14,644 nucleotides of DNA, from NCBI GenBank assembly GCA_032353305.1, contig JAUCNG010044448.1:1-14644 (forward strand), given 5' to 3'. The translations under genes were made by a program, and so were the position numbers. Positions 10,501 to 14,644 of this stretch are shown piece by piece. This DNA comes from Cephalothrix spiralis (taxonomy: Eukaryota; Nemertea; Palaeonemertea; Archinemertea; Cephalotrichidae). Positions within the stretch are counted from its first letter, which is position 1. Each line of letters begins with the position of its first letter. The notes beneath the pieces are model-generated. The model did no database searches and was not told the origin of the DNA. It saw only the letters and a program-made list of their open reading frames with translations.

Positions 10501-13500
10501 TGCATTAATTTATGCTTGCAAAGTAGCTGATCAACATGTTGTGAAACATCTTATAAAAGGAGGCGCTAATGTTAATGCTGCTGATGATAATAAAGGGATG
10601 ACTGCACTTATAACAGTGTCATTTTTAAACAAATTTGAAATTTTTAAAGAATTGCTAAACGCTGGTGCTTGCGTTGACTCTGTTGAAAATGGCGGATTCA
10701 CAGCGTTACATGCAGCATCACAAGAGGGACATCTTAGGATTGTTAAAAAACTAATAAGCCTTGTAACCGATGTTGATCAACAAACTATCAGTGGCATTAC
10801 TGCTCTTCGCTTAGCCGCAGAAATGGGTCACCTGGATATTGTAACAGCATTGTTAAATGCAGGAGCAAAGACTGATATCCCTGATAACTGCGGTTCCACT
10901 GCTCTCTTTATTGCAGCTCAAACTGGTTATCACAAAATTATCACACATTTGCTTAATGCAGAAGCGAAGACTGATATCCCTGATAAAGATGGTTACACTG
11001 CTCTCTATATTGCGGCTCATAAAGGTCATCACGAAATTATCACACATTTGCTTAATGCAGGAGCGAAGACTGATATCCCTGATAAAGACGGTTGTTCTGC
11101 TCTCTATATTGCAGCTCAAAATGGCCATAACCATGCAGCTATTGCATTGTTAAAAGCAGGTTCAAAGATTGATCTACCGAGTAACAACGGTTTTACTGGG
11201 CTCATCATGGCTGCTCAAGAAGGTCATCTAGATGTTGTCGTTGAACTTATACACTTAGGAGCAAACGTCAATCACAAAGCTAATAAAAAGCAAACTGCAT
11301 TATCAATGGCTGCTCTAGGTGGTCATTTAGAAATTGTAAAAGAACTTTTAAATGCTGGAGCTGACTCAAATGGAGACAATAAAGACTTGGAAAGAAGACC
11401 GGTTAATGAGGCAATAAAAAGAGGTCATCTTAGAATTTTAGATGAACTGTTTAATAGAGGTGCAGATTTGGCTCCCTTAGATCTTTATACAGCAGGTGCC
11501 GGTGGTCATAGCGACATAGTCGATTATATCTGCAGCAGAAAATTACAACTTATGAACGTCTACGTCATTAAGCATACCCTGCTACTTGCAGGCTTGAATG
11601 GACATATTAAAACAATCATTACAATTCTCAATTATTATAAAGAAATGCTACCCTTTGCAATTCTATATAGTATATATGGAGGTCACTGTTTGTTATTTAA
11701 GAATTTAATTTCAATTCTTGAATTGGGTCGAATCTCACCAAAAAGTGATATCAACTCTCAACAAATACTACAAGAGGCTATGATAAAACAGATGTCGACA
11801 AGTTCATGAAGCGACTTAGATTATGTAATTTGATTCTTCATCAAAATAAAAGTAAGATCGATGATATGATTTACAGTTATCTAAGCAATGTAATTGAGAG
11901 GTACATTTTTAAAGTTGATAGCGTAAAGTCTCATTTTATGCAATTGCAAATTCAGAAGACAGATGAAGAAATTCAGGGATTATTTGGGTATTTTGTGTCA
12001 AATCCTTTATTGAGGTTTCTAAATACTCCTGAAACTGATATCATAGCATCTCCTGACGTAGTAGAATGGCGAATTATGATTGATGATAACTCTACCCGAT
12101 TAGGAAGTGGAAGCTTTGGTGATGTATATCAATGTGAAGTTGAAAAGAACGACAACAAAATAGACGTCGTCGACATTGCTGTGAAAGTTTTCATACTAAA
12201 AGATAAGATACAACTCACAAAATCATTCAATGATGAAGCAATCAAAATGCATAATTGTGATCATCAAAACATAGTAAAATTTCATGGATTAAGATTCCAA
12301 AATGTTCATGATGCTGACTGCCTACTTCTCCTTATGGAGTTGTGCAAAGAAGATCTCAAACAACATTTTGTGATTGATGGTGAAAGGAAAAAGAGGAATC
12401 CTGTGAAATTAGTGAATGAACCTGAGAAATGGAGGAAATGTTTCCATTACTTTCTAACAATTACTATGCAAATATATCAAGGTTTAGGTTATTTGCATTC
12501 AAAATCAATAATTCACAAGGATCTTAAACTAAAAAATGTTCTGTTATCTAAAAATGACATAGTAAAAATAGCTGACTTTGGATTATCAGACATCATTCAC
12601 GATGAAGTTGAAATCACATGCATGTGGAAAGGAACCGAGCGATACTGTGCCCCTGAAATCAACCGGGATAACCCTCCTTTTGAATATTCAGTGAAGAGTG
12701 ACGTTTACAATACTAGTATAATGATGTTTGAGATGTTTTTTGGTGTTGTTTTCAAATCTAAGGTTAACATCATTCAACAATTTGTTGTTCAAAATGCACC
12801 GGAAACATTAACTGATATAGTAAAACGTGTTTGTGAAACCCAACCATCAAAACGCCCCACTGCTGAGGAGTGTTTCTCACTGATCAAAACAATATCTACT
12901 GAACTTGAAAATGAAGACCCAAAATTACCGAAAATGTCACTGTTGATTTCTGAAATAAACTTGGATGTAAGTGATTTGATGAGTTCATCTTTCGAATCAA
13001 ACCCAATGGCACAATTGAAAATGGAAACATTGACTCTTAAAGAGCAAGGGTCAACCGCGTCTACAACTGATGAAACATCTTATGATTATGACACACATTC
13101 GTAGATATATGATCATATATAGTAAAGTGACCAGGTTAAAATAATAGTAGTAGATATTTTAAAGTGACCATATTAAAATAATAGTAGTAGATATTTTAAA
13201 GTGACCATATTAAAATAATAGTAGATATTTTAAAGTGACATGGTTAAAATGATAGTCGTAGATATTGTTAAGTGACCAGATTAAAATTGTATGTAAATAA
13301 AAATGTAATTGTTCGTATTATTGTCTTTGTTTAAAATATTAGGACTCGGGATTCATTAAATACAGACTTAAATGGTAGATTCAAGAGGAATTTCACATAG
13401 AACAGGGCTGGCTGGCTTTCAGTTTCATTGTCTTTCGATTTCAGTTCAGGAGCACGTCACACATTTATGGTTCATCTTGATCCCCTGTGTGTTTCAGTCT

Positions 13501-14644
13501 GTCATAACCGAAACTGCTGACATGGATATATTGCCCTCTGATCTCACCTGAGAGCCCTACTCCGGAGCTTGTTGCAAGTTGATACATCATCAAAATTATC
13601 ATGATTTTATGTGATTTGTTTGTAAAACATTTAAAATCCTTGTTTCAGGGTTGTATTAACTCATTAGAAAATTATCTCAAAGAACATCTCATCATCATTG
13701 GATCTATTGGTATAGGAATATGCAGTTTACAAGTAAGATTTTTATTATAAGACTTATAAGTATAAAGCCAGGCATTAATATTTTATTACTGTATACTTAT
13801 GCACCAGTCAATGATCGGGAATGTCAAAATAGCGCTGCTTAGCGCGCGCGCTAGGATTGCTCAAAGCAGGTGGAGATACGTTTTCCAGCGCTATCTGTCG
13901 CTACGGATTACTATGGATCGCCAATTGAGGCGGGGATTTTTAGATCCGCATGCAAATGGAACAAATGGGCAAAAACTTAACAAAGAGCTTAATCTTACTT
14001 TTAAAAAAAATTATTTTTAGATACTATATTTAAAAAAGTGCGCTCTGGAGTACCGCCACCCCACCCATGGACTTCGCGCTAAAGGATTGTTGTGGATCAC
14101 CCCGATCCACAGATTTCTAGCGCTGCGCAGCGCTGAGAGTAGCTTAGCAGCGCTATATTGACATTTCCCGGCACCCTTCTCCCGGACAGTCCCGGTACAT
14201 TTCATTGACTAGTGCATTGCAAAGGAAATTTGAGTTCCAGAGACGGCAGTTTCTTCTATAGAGATTTTAAAACATTCAAAAGCTAGTCATTTGGTTATTT
14301 TTGTATGATATAAAATATCAACTAGGCTTTCCAAAATAAACGCATCTGGACCTCCAAAATTGTCGTCAAAATGGCAACCACATGCTAGCTTAATCTCCAT
14401 ACCACTATCATGTATCATTGTCGTATTTTCGAATAAAATATATTTTAGAATACCGACTGCTACTATAAAATTCAGTTTATGTCTAAAATTGTCTGTTAAG
14501 TATAATAAATTATAATTTATTCATGAATATAGCCTTTATAGTAAATAATGTCATTTGGAAATCGCAATAATTTTTAAATATTTATTCTTTCAGATATTTG
14601 GTATTATATTTGCATGTTGTTTAGCTCGGCAATTAAAAATATGG
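1396..14644 (+). CDS. Tetraspanin, CD151/TSPAN11-like, partial (six exons, both ends missing)
   Basis: Join of 1396-1587, 6188-6262, 6574-6672, 8996-9157, 13649-13732 and 14594-14644, giving 221 codons. Every intron begins GT, ends AG and falls between codons. The product has the four-pass tetraspanin layout: second half of TM1, small extracellular loop, TM2 ending in the family signature GCIGACKEN, TM3, a large extracellular loop of about 100 residues with CCG, PDSCC and GC cysteine motifs, and TM4. The loop stretch with PDSCC and RDHxSNIY, and the TM4 stretch with IGIGICSLQIFG, resemble vertebrate CD151 and TSPAN11 more than other tetraspanins I know. Tetraspanins sit in the plasma membrane and organise partners such as laminin-binding integrins; that role is inferred from family. 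The start-codon exon and the C-terminal tail lie outside the window. The fifth intron hosts another gene. Confidence 0.9.
1989..2085 (+). repeat. Possible tRNA-derived SINE fragment
   Basis: gtgggttcgaacac at about 2057-2070 matches a Pol III B box (ggttcgaa). About 60 bases upstream, tcgctaagcccgctaag is a weak A-box-like word, and cgctc-ttttaatc-gagcg between them can fold as an anticodon-like stem. The T-arm stem does not pair and no acceptor stem closes, so it is not a working tRNA gene. A decayed tRNA-derived SINE head is the likeliest explanation. Confidence 0.35.
2382..2604. mobile_element. Damaged relative of the TTAA-family MITE
   Basis: TTAA at 2378-2381 precedes a diverged terminus GCCTGTTGCCCACTAGGTGG. 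The interior repeats ttcctagtgtgcg-like words in both orientations (near 2433, 2498 and 2562) and cgtacgc-like words shared with 6837-7190. No right terminus is visible; the last word, ccaccgcacactagg, has the orientation of an internal copy. It is likely truncated or a separate subfamily. The right boundary is approximate, and the 69-codon ORF here is incidental. Confidence 0.6.
3400..3604. mobile_element. TA-flanked MITE (Tc1/mariner-like)
   Basis: The 205-bp body begins GAGAGGTTTCGCAAAACCCG and ends with its exact complement. The inverted repeat continues through a gaaaaacgaa run to roughly 40 bp; the left arm has one additional aaaaacg unit. TA is present on both sides (3398-3399 and 3605-3606), as expected for a Tc1/mariner insertion. 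It contains a T/A-rich centre and no protein-like ORF. Confidence 0.85.
4280..4306. repeat. Short hairpin, 10-bp perfect stem
   Basis: taccctgttt (4280-4289) and aaacagggta (4297-4306) pair perfectly over a 7-nt loop, cggaact. There is no T-tract or gene nearby to suggest a function. Confidence 0.5.
5055..5223. mobile_element. Foldback/MITE-like inverted repeat element with duplicated 22-mer
   Basis: Two arms of about 60 bp (5055 to about 5116 and about 5166-5223) are imperfect inverted copies: agtgta...ttcac, ttgatat, and aagtcgtagcattttcaaa. On the left arm the 22-bp word gtcgtagcattttcaaatgc plus tc is present twice head to tail (5100-5121 and 5122-5143), each with an internal agcattt/aaatgct symmetry. 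The ends are AT-rich and no target duplication is certain. Confidence 0.6.
5432..5480 (+). repeat. Imperfect direct repeat of a 19-bp word
   Basis: aatattaggggtgctctga is followed, after a short spacer, by aatattgggggtactctga; the two differ at two positions. The gggtgctct core is shared with words near 4267 and, inverted, near 5713. Confidence 0.6.
5670..5750. repeat. Perfect 26-bp inverted repeat with 29-nt loop
   Basis: The arms 5670-5695 (atttcaaataaattttaa and on) and 5725-5750 are exact complements, all A/T but two positions. The loop (5696-5724) contains gagagcaccc, a word also seen as gggtgctct near 4267 and 5440. It could be a miniature foldback element. Confidence 0.8.
6062..6123 (+). 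repeat. 31-bp tandem duplication
   Basis: Two adjacent copies, 6062-6092 and 6093-6123, of tggtttaaattgaatatccc with an 11-base continuation differ only at the last base. They lie about 65 bp upstream of the TM3 exon acceptor, so they may overlap the branch-point region. Confidence 0.9.
6188..6262 (+). CDS. Tetraspanin exon: TM3
   Basis: This exon encodes 25 residues, beginning YGFFLMIIFIVESVAGG. The acceptor is ttttgcag at 6187 and the donor is gtacgt at 6263. It is almost entirely TM3, with the Glu that most tetraspanins carry inside TM3, and ends at the start of the large loop (YSGT). The open frame runs upstream and downstream of the splice sites (6167-6472), but that is intron read-through. 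Confidence 0.9.
6263..6573 (+). other. Tetraspanin intron (TM3 to large loop), 311 bp
   Basis: This is the shortest visible intron, with donor gtacgt and acceptor attttcag. It is AT-rich, and I see no element or RNA gene inside. The open frame through its first 200 bases continues from the exon without conserved content. Confidence 0.8.
6574..6672 (+). CDS. Tetraspanin exon: first helices of the large extracellular loop
   Basis: This exon encodes 33 residues, from LRLDLTRN to DALQQD, ending just before the CCG exon. The acceptor is attttcag at 6573 and the donor gtaagt is consensus. It corresponds to the helical A/B part of the loop. NNT at residues 10-12 is an N-glycosylation sequon on the extracellular side. 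Placement between the TM3 and CCG exons and phase-0 ends support the call even though this region is poorly conserved in the family. Confidence 0.85.
6837..7190. mobile_element. MITE of the same TTAA family, inverted relative to the 8062 copy
   Basis: The body is 354 bp. The left end is GCCTACCGCACACTAGGCGT and the right end ends gtgcggtaggc, with an insertion of about 11 bp between cgcctag and its partner. Flanks are taaa and ttaa. Its interior (cacatgatca, gtgtgtcggttttgagaag, gatgttacgttat) matches the reverse complement of 8062-8540. It is therefore the same family in the other orientation, with several deletions. An open frame at 7017-7271 is incidental. Confidence 0.8.
7573..7995 (+). 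repeat. 19-bp direct repeat pair 404 bp apart
   Basis: attttaggctaagcgtctg is present exactly at 7573-7591 and 7977-7995. It may mark an older dispersed repeat or the boundary of an inserted segment; the DNA between has no recognised content. Confidence 0.55.
8062..8540. mobile_element. Non-autonomous DNA transposon (MITE), TTAA-flanked, best copy
   Basis: The body is 479 bp with perfect 20-bp termini, GCCCACCGCACACTAGGCGC and its complement. Imperfect matching extends the inverted repeats to about 44 bp. TTAA lies on each side (8058-8061 and 8541-8544). If the TIR is taken one base longer, the flanks read TA instead, so a piggyBac-like (TTAA) or Tc1/mariner-like (TA) mover cannot be told apart. 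Subterminal copies of atcggaccatcg and cctagtgtgcgg in both orientations look like transposase-binding sites. It has no coding capacity. Confidence 0.85.
8996..9157 (+). CDS. Tetraspanin exon: CCG and PDSCC core of the large loop
   Basis: This exon encodes 54 residues. The acceptor is tatttcag at 8995 and the donor gtaagt starts at 9158. CCG is at residues 3-5, DW at 11-12, PDSCC at 31-35, another Cys at 42 and RDHPSNIYYK at the end. These motifs fall in the same order as in CD151. The RDH follows the last cysteine where CD151 has its QRD integrin-contact site; here the first residue is Thr. An additional Cys at residue 15 makes the loop cysteine count odd. Confidence 0.93.
9289..9872. mobile_element. 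hAT-like MITE with 8-bp target duplication
   Basis: TGTGAATT occurs immediately left (9281-9288) and right (9873-9880) of a 584-bp body. The ends are imperfect inverted repeats of about 65 bp: the left begins aggatggtcctc and the right, read inward, tgagggtagtcctt. Both arms contain attaaggtgtt-like and gtggcattt words. An 8-bp duplication with a y-AGGG-like terminus is the hAT pattern. A small minus-strand ORF at 9451-9648 is not transposase-like. Confidence 0.75.
10198..10260 (+). promoter_or_regulatory. Palindromes and direct repeats just upstream of the TATA box
   Basis: A perfect 16-bp palindrome, atggtttataaaccat, occupies 10245-10260 and ends 15 bp before the TATA box. Upstream are an inverted repeat gcatat-N4-atatgc (10198-10213) and two copies of ttggtatatg at 10203-10212 and 10228-10237, spaced 25 bp. 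The cluster could bind a dimeric regulator. The region is AT-rich, so chance symmetry is possible. Confidence 0.35.
10276..10282 (+). promoter_or_regulatory. TATA box of the ankyrin-kinase unit
   Basis: TATAAAA lies 91 bp upstream of the ankyrin ATG, leaving room for a start site near 10305 and a leader of about 60 nt. Its presence supports an independent transcription unit inside the tetraspanin intron. The start site was not identified. Confidence 0.6.
10367..11809 (+). CDS. Ankyrin-repeat protein, intronless (probable N-terminal part of an ankyrin-kinase)
   Basis: The ORF is 480 codons. The ATG at 10367 sits in a good animal context (A at -3, G at +4), about 90 bp after a TATA box. After a helical cap (about residues 9-40), consecutive 33-residue ankyrin repeats run from about 43 to 340. 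They carry the usual G-TAL--AA--GH---V--LL-AGA pattern, clearest in the units starting near 110, 143, 176, 209, 242, 275 and 308. Degenerate repeats continue to about 455. Three central units (165-263) are near-duplicates at DNA level. Ankyrin arrays bind other proteins; no signal peptide or membrane segment is seen, so a cytosolic role is inferred. The stop TGA overlaps the ATG of the kinase ORF, and the kinase frame is already open upstream, so this is probably one protein split by a frameshift. Antisense and +2 ORFs over the repeats are shadows. Confidence 0.93.
   Translation: MATGITQSISEFELFKAIEEKSLMQIKRLLKSGVNINATDSNGVTALIYACKVADQHVVKHLIKGGANVNAADDNKGMTALITVSFLNKFEIFKELLNAGACVDSVENGGFTALHAASQEGHLRIVKKLISLVTDVDQQTISGITALRLAAEMGHLDIVTALLNAGAKTDIPDNCGSTALFIAAQTGYHKIITHLLNAEAKTDIPDKDGYTALYIAAHKGHHEIITHLLNAGAKTDIPDKDGCSALYIAAQNGHNHAAIALLKAGSKIDLPSNNGFTGLIMAAQEGHLDVVVELIHLGANVNHKANKKQTALSMAALGGHLEIVKELLNAGADSNGDNKDLERRPVNEAIKRGHLRILDELFNRGADLAPLDLYTAGAGGHSDIVDYICSRKLQLMNVYVIKHTLLLAGLNGHIKTIITILNYYKEMLPFAILYSIYGGHCLLFKNLISILELGRISPKSDINSQQILQEAMIKQMSTSS
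10859..11155 (+). repeat. Three near-duplicate 99-bp ankyrin units
   Basis: Units 10859-10957, 10958-11056 and 11057-11155 each begin gca-g-agc-aagactgatatccctgata and encode residues 165-197, 198-230 and 231-263 of the ankyrin protein. Units 1 and 2 differ at about 14 of 99 positions; unit 3 matches well in its first half and diverges in the second. This indicates recent whole-repeat duplication. Confidence 0.85.
11806..13104 (+). CDS. Ser/Thr protein kinase, TKL-like (probable C-terminal part of an ankyrin-kinase)
   Basis: The ORF is 432 codons. A helical segment with no recognised domain occupies residues 1-90. The kinase domain spans about 95-365: glycine loop LGSGSFGDVY (99-108), VAIK-type Lys127, helix-C Glu144, HKDLKLKN (237-244) with catalytic Asp239 and Asn244, DFG (257-259), GTERYCAPE (276-284), SDVY with helix-F Asp299, and Arg350 near the end. 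All residues needed for phosphotransfer are present; the HRD motif reads HKD. DLKxxN with GTxxYxAPE favours Ser/Thr specificity, and SDVY is usual in the tyrosine-kinase-like group. The tail (about 366-432) is acidic and Ser/Thr-rich. The frame is open from 11749, before the ATG, with residues GYDKTDVDKF preceding Met1, so this ATG may not be the true start. The ORF is intronless and shares the upstream ORF's promoter and polyadenylation signal. Confidence 0.92.
   Translation: MKRLRLCNLILHQNKSKIDDMIYSYLSNVIERYIFKVDSVKSHFMQLQIQKTDEEIQGLFGYFVSNPLLRFLNTPETDIIASPDVVEWRIMIDDNSTRLGSGSFGDVYQCEVEKNDNKIDVVDIAVKVFILKDKIQLTKSFNDEAIKMHNCDHQNIVKFHGLRFQNVHDADCLLLLMELCKEDLKQHFVIDGERKKRNPVKLVNEPEKWRKCFHYFLTITMQIYQGLGYLHSKSIIHKDLKLKNVLLSKNDIVKIADFGLSDIIHDEVEITCMWKGTERYCAPEINRDNPPFEYSVKSDVYNTSIMMFEMFFGVVFKSKVNIIQQFVVQNAPETLTDIVKRVCETQPSKRPTAEECFSLIKTISTELENEDPKLPKMSLLISEINLDVSDLMSSSFESNPMAQLKMETLTLKEQGSTASTTDETSYDYDTHS
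13105..13120. repeat. Perfect 16-bp palindrome directly after the kinase stop
   Basis: atatatgatcatatat begins at the base after the TAG stop (13102-13104). As RNA it could form a short hairpin at the start of the 3' UTR. Being AT-only apart from its centre, it may have no function. Confidence 0.4.
13124..13291 (+). repeat. 3' UTR tandem repeat, about 37-bp unit, about five copies
   Basis: Units begin at 13124, 13161, 13198, 13232 and about 13269. Each starts with aagtgacc or aagtgaca and then carries ttaaaat and a run of tagtag before gatatt. Units 1 and 2 differ at two positions, unit 3 lacks one tag triplet, and units 4 and 5 are more diverged, with unit 5 truncated. The array sits between the kinase stop codon and the polyadenylation signal, so it would be transcribed as 3' UTR. 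Confidence 0.85.
13292..13301 (+). terminator. Polyadenylation signal AATAAA with overlapping Pumilio-type site
   Basis: AATAAA at 13296-13301 lies about 190 bp past the kinase stop, with a T/GT-rich stretch following. UGUAAAUA at 13292-13299 matches the Pumilio/PUF consensus UGUANAUA and overlaps the signal by four bases. The poly(A) signal is likely; PUF binding is inferred from the motif only. Confidence 0.55.
13649..13732 (+). CDS. Tetraspanin exon: end of large loop and start of TM4
   Basis: This exon encodes 28 residues. It starts with GC, the last conserved loop cysteine, and runs through a short helix (SLENYLKEHL) into TM4 (IIIGSIGIGICSLQ). The acceptor is tgtttcag at 13648 and the donor is gtaaga at 13733. 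It lies downstream of the nested ankyrin-kinase unit, so splicing from 9157 must skip 4.5 kb that contains a complete gene. Confidence 0.9.
13733..14593 (+). other. Tetraspanin intron within TM4, 861 bp
   Basis: It runs from donor gtaaga to acceptor ttctttcag. About half is the inverted-repeat element at 13799-14217. The remainder (14218-14593) is AT-rich with no recognisable feature. Small open frames at 13799-14020 and on the minus strand at 14017-14205 fall inside the element and show no protein-like content. Confidence 0.8.
13799..14217. mobile_element. Inverted-repeat element rich in agcgct words (MITE candidate)
   Basis: The left end atgcaccagtcaatga matches the complement of the right end tcattgactagtgcat at 15 of 16 positions. 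A second matched block, gggaaatgtcaa with tagcgctgct, follows on both arms, but the right arm has about 36 additional bases in between. The interior is studded with agcgct and gcgcgc self-complementary words. The flanks show no clear duplication. Confidence 0.6.
14594..14644 (+). CDS. Tetraspanin exon: end of TM4, cut by the window edge
   Basis: At least 17 codons: IFGIIFACCLARQLKIW. The acceptor is ttctttcag at 14593. The residues complete TM4 and enter the C-terminal cytoplasmic tail. The juxtamembrane Cys pair (ACC) is a usual palmitoylation spot in tetraspanins. No stop codon is reached before the window ends. Confidence 0.88.
   Translation, partial: MFGIIFACCLARQLKIW

Larger units (their letters stand above)
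9158..13648 (+). other. Tetraspanin intron hosting the ankyrin-kinase unit, 4.5 kb
   Basis: It runs from donor gtaagt at 9158 to acceptor tgtttcag at 13648. In order it holds the hAT-like element (9289-9872), a quiet AT-rich stretch (9881-10197), the promoter region, the two ORFs, the 3' UTR repeats and poly(A) signal, then 13302-13648, where I see nothing. The nested gene has the same orientation as the host. Confidence 0.85.

Noticed and set aside
10853-11153. Overlapping ORFs of 93 and 98 codons, one on each strand, across the ankyrin repeats
   Set aside because: They are open only because the 99-bp unit, a multiple of three, repeats the same stop-free shadow frames. The ankyrin frame explains the sequence fully.
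11776-11809. Canonical -1 ribosomal frameshift site joining the ankyrin and kinase ORFs
   Set aside because: No X XXY YYZ heptamer in the ankyrin frame was found before the stop. Only ATA AAA CAG is present, and no clear stem-loop follows.
11740-11830. Small intron joining the ankyrin and kinase ORFs
   Set aside because: No convincing donor, pyrimidine tract and acceptor combination fits within so short a span.
10276-13301. Bacterial or symbiont contamination as the source of the ankyrin-kinase unit
   Set aside because: It has a TATA box, an animal start context, a polyadenylation signal and base composition like the surrounding intron. An old transfer cannot be excluded, but recent contamination is not supported.

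Overview
The window looks like animal (metazoan) nuclear DNA, AT-rich and intron-rich. The evidence is a tetraspanin gene split into short exons by GT-AG introns, a TATA box and AATAAA signals, and many short inverted-repeat transposons. An invertebrate is likely; nothing seen fixes the phylum. There are no operons, Shine-Dalgarno sites or tight gene packing of a prokaryotic kind.

Layout on the + strand. Positions 1-1395 lie upstream of the first exon I can see and are probably intron. They hold a decayed coding-like stretch (592-1095) followed by an AATAAA. A CD151/TSPAN11-like tetraspanin then runs to the right edge as six exons: 1396-1587, 6188-6262, 6574-6672, 8996-9157, 13649-13732 and 14594-14644. 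All visible junctions are phase 0. The first coding exon (start codon, N-tail, first half of TM1) and the C-terminal tail are outside the window.

Nested in the fifth visible interval (intron 9158-13648), on the same strand, is an intronless unit with its own TATA box (10276), a 480-codon ankyrin-repeat ORF (10367-11809), a 432-codon protein-kinase ORF (11806-13104) and a polyadenylation signal (13296). The two ORFs overlap by the four bases ATGA, and the kinase frame stays open upstream of its ATG. One ankyrin-kinase polypeptide interrupted by a 1-base frameshift is the simplest reading. Translational coupling or recoding are the interesting alternatives. The 3' UTR carries about five copies of a 37-bp tandem repeat, then a Pumilio-type site overlapping the AATAAA.

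The introns are full of small non-autonomous elements. They include a family with TTAA flanks (8062-8540, 6837-7190, and a damaged copy near 2382-2604), a TA-flanked element (3400-3604), a hAT-like element with an 8-bp target duplication (9289-9872), two other inverted-repeat elements (5055-5223, 13799-14217), a perfect 26-bp hairpin (5670-5750), a 31-bp tandem duplication (6062-6123) and a possible tRNA-derived SINE fragment (about 1989-2085).

The tetraspanin would act at the plasma membrane as an organiser of integrin-type partners. The ankyrin-kinase would be an intracellular signalling protein. Nothing links the two functionally beyond sharing an intron.
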